Shown: positions 59,875 to 64,000 of the stretch, one piece after another
Layout: each line of letters opens with the position of its first letter
How positions within the stretch are numbered: the stretch's first letter is position 1
Origin: Bordetella genomosp. 11
GTDB lineage: Bacteria; Pseudomonadota; Gammaproteobacteria; Burkholderiales; Burkholderiaceae_B
Reading direction: 5' to 3'
DNA: 64,000 nucleotides
Assembly (NCBI RefSeq): GCF_002261215.1
Contig: NZ_NEVS01000004.1
Location: 1,426,001 to 1,490,000, forward strand
The notes under the pieces: model-generated
Databases searched by the model: none
Seen by the model: the letters and a program-made list of their open reading frames with translations, nothing else
What the model was told of the DNA's origin: nothing
Made by a program: the position numbers and the translations under genes

Positions 59875-60570
59875 CTAGGCGTGGCCACAGGCCAGATTGG
59901 CGGGAATCGCGATATCCATCATCTTCGGGGCCGGCAGGTTCAGCCCATTCATGATGGCGACGTACTCGGCTTCCGACTTGCCGGCCAGGCGCGGGTTGAA
60001 GCGCTTCTCCTCGCCGATGGAGGAGGCGGTGCAGCCCCGGTAGTCATGCGCCGGATACACGAGGGTTTCCTCAGGCAGGCGAAACAGCTTGTTGACGATG
60101 GAGTCCCAGGAACGATGCGGGTCGCCCCCCTGGAAATCGGTGCGCCCGGTGCCGCGGATGAGCAGCACGTCGCCGGTGAATACGGCATGCGGCCGTCCGG
60201 GATTCAGCACGAAGCTGAAGGATTCGTCCGTGTGGCCCGGGGTATAGATGCCTTGCAGCGCGATGTCGCCCACGCGCAGGATTTCCCCTTCGACGACGCG
60301 GCGCGACACGCAGTCCGCCCGGGTGTGCTCGCCCATCACCGTCATGCAGCCGGTCGCGTCGCGCAGGTCGCCGAGCGCCGTGATGTGGTCGGCGTGCGTA
60401 TGGGTATCCACGGCATGCAGCAGGCGCACGTCGAGTTCGCGCAGCAGCACCGCATAGTGCTGGCAATGTTCCTTCACCGGGTCGATGATCAGGGCCTCGC
60501 CGCCCATGCCCGAGGCGATCAGGTAGGTGTATGTCGAGGACGCGGCGTCGAAGAACTGGCGGAGGATCAT
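59875..60570 (-). CDS. ETHE1-like persulfide dioxygenase (metallo-beta-lactamase fold)
   Basis: A 231-residue MBL-fold enzyme of the ETHE1 type, which oxidises glutathione persulfide to sulfite. The motif DTHTHADH (His57, His59, Asp61, His62) is followed by PGHTDES (His113), FTGDVLLIRGTGRTDFQGGD (Asp134) and YPAHDYRG (His175). His57, His113 and Asp134 are the expected mononuclear iron ligands. The GTGRTDFQGG segment separates it from glyoxalase II. No rhodanese or sulfide:quinone reductase gene is adjacent. Its promoter contains a large palindrome (60588-60611) that may be the operator of a sulfide- or persulfide-responsive regulator. GGGGCC-rich sequence lies before the ATG without a good ribosome-binding site. 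Confidence 0.88.
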   Translation of the reverse strand: MILRQFFDAASSTYTYLIASGMGGEALIIDPVKEHCQHYAVLLRELDVRLLHAVDTHTHADHITALGDLRDATGCMTVMGEHTRADCVSRRVVEGEILRVGDIALQGIYTPGHTDESFSFVLNPGRPHAVFTGDVLLIRGTGRTDFQGGDPHRSWDSIVNKLFRLPEETLVYPAHDYRGCTASSIGEEKRFNPRLAGKSEAEYVAIMNGLNLPAPKMMDIAIPANLACGHA

Positions 60571-60587
60571 GGCGGCCCCTAATTTCG

Positions 60588-60611
60588 TTTAGAAATAAGC
60601 TTATTTCCAAA
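60588..60611. promoter_or_regulatory. Palindromic operator candidate of the persulfide dioxygenase gene
   Basis: GAAATAAGCTTATTTC (60592-60607) is a perfect 16-bp palindrome. Beyond one mismatch it extends to TTT on the left and AAA on the right, 24 bp in all. It lies 18-41 bp before the start codon, where a repressor would block transcription. ArsR-family persulfide sensors (BigR/SqrR) bind AT-rich dyads in such positions, but no such gene is in the window. Confidence 0.55.
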
Positions 60612-60706
60612 GTGCATAAGTATGGCCCGTCTTCTCGCGCCGATCAAGCGATGCGCCGGATGGCGGTCTGGGTACCCGGCCCTCCGTCCCGCGACAGGCA
60701 GAGGCT

Positions 60707-61651
60707 TCACACGGCCGACGCGGGCCTGCCATTGCGGTGATAGGCGCGTGCCTTCAAGGTTTCCAACTGCGCCGTGATCACCTGCCGCAACCACTGGTTG
60801 CCCGGGTCGTTGGTCTGGCTGCGATGCCAATACATGTTGACCTGGAACGTGGGCGGCCGGAACGGCAGCCCCACCTGGCGCAATTCCTTCATGGACGCGA
60901 AGAAGTCCGCCAGGGCCTGCGGGACCGTCGCCACGACGTCAGTGCTGCCGACAATGACCGGGATGCTCATGAAGTGCGGCGTGCGCAGGACCACCTTGCG
61001 CCGCAGCTTCTTCTTGCGCAGGAAATTCTCGAACACCTCAAGGCTACGCCCCGGCGCCTCTACTTCGACGTGATTCAGGCTTAAGTACTGATCCATCGTC
61101 AACGCGCGATCCCGTATGGGGTGGTTCGCGCGCATGATGCACGCGAAGGAATGCAGTCCGATGCGCCGATGCAGGAACTGGCTGCTGGTGATGTCGGGGA
61201 AGTAGCCGCAGGCCAGGTCCACGTCGCCGGCTGCCATGGCTTCCTCCAGTTCGCGCGGCGGCAGGTACATCGACCGCAGCGAAATCGATGGTGCGCTTCT
61301 TTCCAGTGCCTGGACGGCGAAGGGCAGGTAGATACCTTCGCCGATGTCGGTCAGGCCCAAACGGAATTCGCGGGTGGAGGTCGCCGGATCGAACTGCGGC
61401 ACGGCGAACAGTTCGTTGTCCACCGCCTGCACGATGCCGCGTATGGGCGCGACCAGCTCGCGGGCGCGGCTGGTGGGCTCCATGCCGTTGTAGGTCTTGA
61501 CGAATAGCGGATCGCCCAGCAGTCCGCGCAGCCGCCGTAGTGCCGTGCTCAGGCCGGGCTGGCTCATGTCCAGCATTTGCGCCGATCGGCCGACGCTGCG
61601 CGTTTCGTGAATGGCGAGGAATACCCGCAGCAGATGGACGTCCAGGTTCAT
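60707..61651 (-). CDS. LysR-type regulator (NahR/DntR-like), divergent from the Rieske oxygenase
   Basis: A 314-residue LysR protein with N-terminal helix-turn-helix (MNLDVHLLRVFLAIHETRSV, then LDMSQPGLSTALRRLRGLLG, DPLFVKTYNGMEPTSRA). The effector domain (FRLGLTDIGEGIYLPFAVQA, DVDLACGYFPD, FACIMRANHPI, VVATVPQALADFF) is of the NahR/DntR/NagR type that senses salicylate-like aromatics. It is divergent from a ring-hydroxylating oxygenase operon, with a dyad (61659-61675) right before its start. It probably activates that operon in response to the aromatic substrate and represses itself. Confidence 0.88.
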   Translation of the reverse strand: MNLDVHLLRVFLAIHETRSVGRSAQMLDMSQPGLSTALRRLRGLLGDPLFVKTYNGMEPTSRARELVAPIRGIVQAVDNELFAVPQFDPATSTREFRLGLTDIGEGIYLPFAVQALERSAPSISLRSMYLPPRELEEAMAAGDVDLACGYFPDITSSQFLHRRIGLHSFACIMRANHPIRDRALTMDQYLSLNHVEVEAPGRSLEVFENFLRKKKLRRKVVLRTPHFMSIPVIVGSTDVVATVPQALADFFASMKELRQVGLPFRPPTFQVNMYWHRSQTNDPGNQWLRQVITAQLETLKARAYHRNGRPASAV

Positions 61652-61658
61652 CGAGCGT

Positions 61659-61675
61659 TATCTCCAATCGAGATA
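61659..61675. promoter_or_regulatory. LysR-type box between the regulator and the oxygenase genes
   Basis: TATCTC and GAGATA form a perfect inverted repeat around CAATC. The dyad starts 7 bp from the LysR start codon and lies about 85 bp upstream of the oxygenase start. Size and position fit a LysR recognition site used for autorepression and divergent activation. Confidence 0.5.
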
Positions 61676-61759
61676 TTGAATATAACGATCATGTCATTGA
61701 GAAATCTACCCCGGATCTTTACGCTTGCGTCCACACCATACGTAAACGGAGACGAAGAC

Positions 61760-63031
61760 ATGGATGCACCTGAAGCCGCGGCGGCCCAGCGCCCCGCGTT
61801 GTCCTGGCCGGAGGGCGGCGTGACGCGCGTACCCTTCCAGGTATTCTCGGATCCGGAGATCTATGCCATGGAGCAGCAAAAGATCTTCCGCGGGCCGGTA
61901 TGGCACTACCTGTGCCTGGAGGCGGAAATCCCCGCCAAGGGGGACATCCGCACGACCTGGGTCGGCGATACGCCCATCATCGTGACCCGCGACGAAGAAG
62001 GGCGGGTGCATGCGATGATCAACCGCTGCGCGCACAAAGGGGCGCTGGTCTGCCTGAAGGACCACGACAACCGGCATTCTCTGACCTGTGTCTACCACGC
62101 GTGGAACTACGGCCTGGATGGACGGTTGAAGACCGTGGCCTTTCGCAATGGCGTGCGTGGCAAGGGCGGCATGCCGGAGGACTTCGATCCCGGCTGCCAT
62201 CGGCTGGAGCCGCTGCGCATCGAGCGCTTCGGCGGCATCGTCTTCGGCACGCATTCGGAAGACACCGAACCGCTGCGGCAATTCCTGGGCGAAAAGATAT
62301 CCGCCTTCCTGGCGCGCAACATGGATAAGCCGCTGAAGGTGTTGGGCAAGCATAGCCAGGTGATCCACAACAACTGGAAGCTGTATGCGGAGAACGTGCG
62401 CGACTCCTACCACGCGACGCTGCTGCATACGTTCTACACGACGTTTCGCGTGAATCGCCTGGACATGGATGGCGGGATCATCCTGTCGGAAAAGAAGTGG
62501 CACCACATCAGCTATTCCAAGCGCGCCACGCTGGCGCCCGCCGCGGAATACCAGGAATCCAAGGTGCATTCCGCGCAATACGATTCCGAATTGGCCGGCC
62601 CGGCGCTGCTGCAGGCCTGGGATGCCTATGACGACAACATCACCCACAGCATCCAGACGGTCTTCCCGACGCTGGTGATACAGCTGACGCTGAACTCTCT
62701 GGCGGTGCGCTTCTTCGTGCCGCGCGGCGTCGACAAAACCGAGCTGTTCTGGATATTCCTGGGGCACGAGGACGATACGCCGGAGCAGGAGAAAATGCGC
62801 ATCATGCAGGCCAACCTGACGGGCGCGGCGGGCCTGGTGGCGCTGGAGGACGGTTGCATCAACTCGTTCGTGCAGCGCGGTACGCACGGAAGCCCGGATC
62901 GCGCGGCCTTCATCGAAATGGGCGGACGAGTGGCCGAATCCAACGAGTCGTCGCGGGCAACCGAGGCCGCGGTGCGCGGATTCTGGCACGGGTATCGACA
63001 CATCATGGGATTCGCGGAGGCGGCGCAATGA
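61760..63031 (+). CDS. Rieske aromatic-ring-hydroxylating oxygenase, large subunit
   Basis: A 423-residue alpha subunit. The Rieske [2Fe-2S] cluster ligands are Cys90/His92 (INRCAHKGA) and Cys110/His113 (TCVYHAWNY). The mononuclear iron site shows Asp215-x2-His218-x4-His223 (ENVRDSYHATLLHTF), the same spacing as naphthalene dioxygenase; the third ligand is probably the Asp in ALEDGCIN. Length and layout match salicylate 5-hydroxylase (NagG) and anthranilate dioxygenase (AndAc) large subunits. Together with the NahR-like regulator this suggests a substituted benzoate or salicylate-type substrate; which one is open. GGAGACGAAGAC precedes the ATG. Stop and next start overlap (ATGA). The ferredoxin and reductase it needs are not encoded within the part seen here. 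Confidence 0.9.
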   Translation: MDAPEAAAAQRPALSWPEGGVTRVPFQVFSDPEIYAMEQQKIFRGPVWHYLCLEAEIPAKGDIRTTWVGDTPIIVTRDEEGRVHAMINRCAHKGALVCLKDHDNRHSLTCVYHAWNYGLDGRLKTVAFRNGVRGKGGMPEDFDPGCHRLEPLRIERFGGIVFGTHSEDTEPLRQFLGEKISAFLARNMDKPLKVLGKHSQVIHNNWKLYAENVRDSYHATLLHTFYTTFRVNRLDMDGGIILSEKKWHHISYSKRATLAPAAEYQESKVHSAQYDSELAGPALLQAWDAYDDNITHSIQTVFPTLVIQLTLNSLAVRFFVPRGVDKTELFWIFLGHEDDTPEQEKMRIMQANLTGAAGLVALEDGCINSFVQRGTHGSPDRAAFIEMGGRVAESNESSRATEAAVRGFWHGYRHIMGFAEAAQ

Positions 63032-63531
63032 CGGCCCTGGCACAGGAAAGTACCGCCGCTTCCCGGCATGCGGCGCACGCGGATGTCGCCGCGCTGCTTA
63101 CGCGCTATGCCGATGCGCTGGACGATGGGCGAGTCGACGACTGGGTCGACTTTTTCGTGGACGATGGCATTTACCAGGTCACCACCCGGGAGAACGAAGC
63201 CAACAATTACCCGGTGGGCATCGTCTACTGCGAAGGACGCGGCATGCTGCTGGATCGCGTGAAGGCACTGAAGATCGCCAATATCTTCGAAAGCCATGTG
63301 TACTGCCACGTCAACGGACAGCCCACCATCCTGCAGGAAGACGACGGCCTGCTGACCGTGCGCAGCAATTTCGTCGTTTACCGCACGATGTACGACGGCC
63401 GCGCCGAGCTCTTCGCGACGGGCAAATACCTGGATGTCATCCGCCGCGACGACGCGGGGCTGCGTTTCCAGGAAAGACGCGCCGTGGTGGATTCACGCAG
63501 GATCGACACGCTGCTGGTATTTCCCATCTAG
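63028..63531 (+). CDS. Ring-hydroxylating oxygenase, small subunit
   Basis: A 167-residue beta subunit (NTF2-like cone fold) of the Rieske oxygenase. After a short alanine-rich start come LLTRYADALDDGRVDDWVDF, FVDDGIYQVTTRENE, the conserved IFESHVYCHVNGQPTI region and DGRAELFATGKYLDVIRRDD. It has no catalytic residues of its own and holds the alpha trimer together. Its start overlaps the alpha-subunit stop by 4 bp, so the two are translated together. A Bug receptor gene begins 61 bp downstream and may belong to the same transcript. Confidence 0.9.
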   Translation: MTALAQESTAASRHAAHADVAALLTRYADALDDGRVDDWVDFFVDDGIYQVTTRENEANNYPVGIVYCEGRGMLLDRVKALKIANIFESHVYCHVNGQPTILQEDDGLLTVRSNFVVYRTMYDGRAELFATGKYLDVIRRDDAGLRFQERRAVVDSRRIDTLLVFPI

Positions 63532-63592
63532 CCGCGCCGCCGGCCGGCAATAACGATACACAACGGACCTGAACGGTCCGGGGGAGACAATC

Positions 63593-64000
63593 ATGAACAG
63601 AATCGTCAGGCGGATGACCGCCATGGCGGCGTGCGTACTGATGGCGGCCTGCCTGCCGGCGGCCCGCGCGGGCGACTGGCCGGCCAAGCCGATACGTATC
63701 ATCGTGCCGTTCGCGCCCGGCGGCATCGCCGATATCCTGGCGCGCATGCTCAGCCCGGTACTGCAGGAGGGATTGGGACAATCCATCATCGTGGAGAACA
63801 AGCCCGGCGCCAGCGGCAGTTTGGCCACCGAATACGTGGCGCGGGCCGAACCGGACGGCTACACGCTGCTGCTCGGCCTGGCCGCGCCGCAGACCCTGAA
63901 CCAATACATCTACAAGGTGCCTTACGACGGCGTCAAGGATTTCGCGCCGATCACGCTGCTGAACACCAATCCGCTGGTGCTGATGGCCAACCCGTCGCTG
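63593..64000 (+). CDS. Bug/TctC-family periplasmic binding protein, 3' end missing
   Basis: The first 136 codons of a Bug receptor; the rest lies beyond the window. The signal peptide MNRIVRRMTAMAACVLMAAC is followed by LPAARA, cleaved near residue 26; its cysteine could alternatively be a lipobox. Then come WPAKPIRIIVPFAPGGIADI, ENKPGASGSLATEYVA and the EPDGYTLLLGLA block. GGGGGAGA stands before the ATG. As the gene after the Rieske oxygenase subunits it probably binds the aromatic acid that the oxygenase attacks. Confidence 0.88.
   Translation, partial: MNRIVRRMTAMAACVLMAACLPAARAGDWPAKPIRIIVPFAPGGIADILARMLSPVLQEGLGQSIIVENKPGASGSLATEYVARAEPDGYTLLLGLAAPQTLNQYIYKVPYDGVKDFAPITLLNTNPLVLMANPSL

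Noticed and set aside
1..64000. CRISPR arrays, tRNA or rRNA genes, insertion sequences and prophage genes
   Set aside because: Reading both strands, I found no regularly spaced repeats of 25-40 bp, no recognisable tRNA or rRNA segments and no transposase, integrase or phage structural genes.

Overview
The window is high-GC, densely coded betaproteobacterial chromosome. It most resembles an environmental member of the Alcaligenaceae (Bordetella/Achromobacter type). The grounds are six Bug/TctC-type tricarboxylate-transporter binding proteins without their membrane partners, many LysR regulators beside small aromatic- or organic-acid operons, and a DUF3348 / DUF802 / OmpA / DUF2894 gene quartet typical of Burkholderiales. 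The genus is inferred from gene content only. I saw no rRNA, tRNA, CRISPR array, prophage or transposase.

Layout. 1-9.1 kb: the start of a parvulin (truncated by the window edge), ligJ, a CoA-transferase / GntR / crotonase / Bug operon, two near-duplicate Bug genes and a BamE-like lipoprotein. 9.2-16.1 kb: a 2-pyrone-4,6-dicarboxylate / 4-oxalomesaconate catabolic island, with galD, a Bug gene, a dctA-like symporter and a dehydrogenase on the minus strand, facing a LysR-type regulator with two helix-turn-helix domains and ligI on the plus strand. With ligJ this gives hydrolase, tautomerase and hydratase; the ring-cleavage dioxygenase and the aldolase are not here. 16.1-26 kb: an ornithine-cyclodeaminase-like gene, an XRE-cupin regulator, a complete RND efflux operon and a ClC channel.

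26.2-31 kb: a four-gene operon whose middle genes encode a MotA/ExbB-like membrane protein with a very long 11-residue-repeat coiled-coil tail and a MotB/OmpA-like partner. This is the architecture of the ZorAB motor of Zorya anti-phage systems, but with DUF3348 and DUF2894 proteins in place of the known Zorya effectors. It is the best candidate for an undescribed system. 31-48.9 kb: scattered single genes (royal-jelly-like lipoprotein, DUF1254, VOC protein, ChrA, an esterase-713 homologue, ZntB, PPK2), a TauD / Bug / enolase-superfamily operon with a divergent LysR, and an SGNH plus MBOAT acyl-transfer pair.

48.9-49.9 kb: about 1 kb without a gene. It holds two inverted copies of a structured repeat whose stems differ in sequence but keep their pairing. 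49.9-56.3 kb: a sugar-acid or hydroxy-acid operon (galactonate-dehydratase-like, maleylacetate-reductase-like, TRAP transporter with fused DctQM, 2-hydroxyacid dehydrogenase). 56.3-57.6 kb: a papain-like AvrRpt2-type cysteine peptidase and an unknown partner beside AT-rich DNA, which looks acquired. 58-60.6 kb: a conventional MotA/MotB-type stator pair without flagellar genes, and an ETHE1-like persulfide dioxygenase with a palindromic operator candidate. 60.7-64 kb: a LysR regulator, the two subunits of a Rieske ring-hydroxylating oxygenase and the start of a sixth Bug gene.
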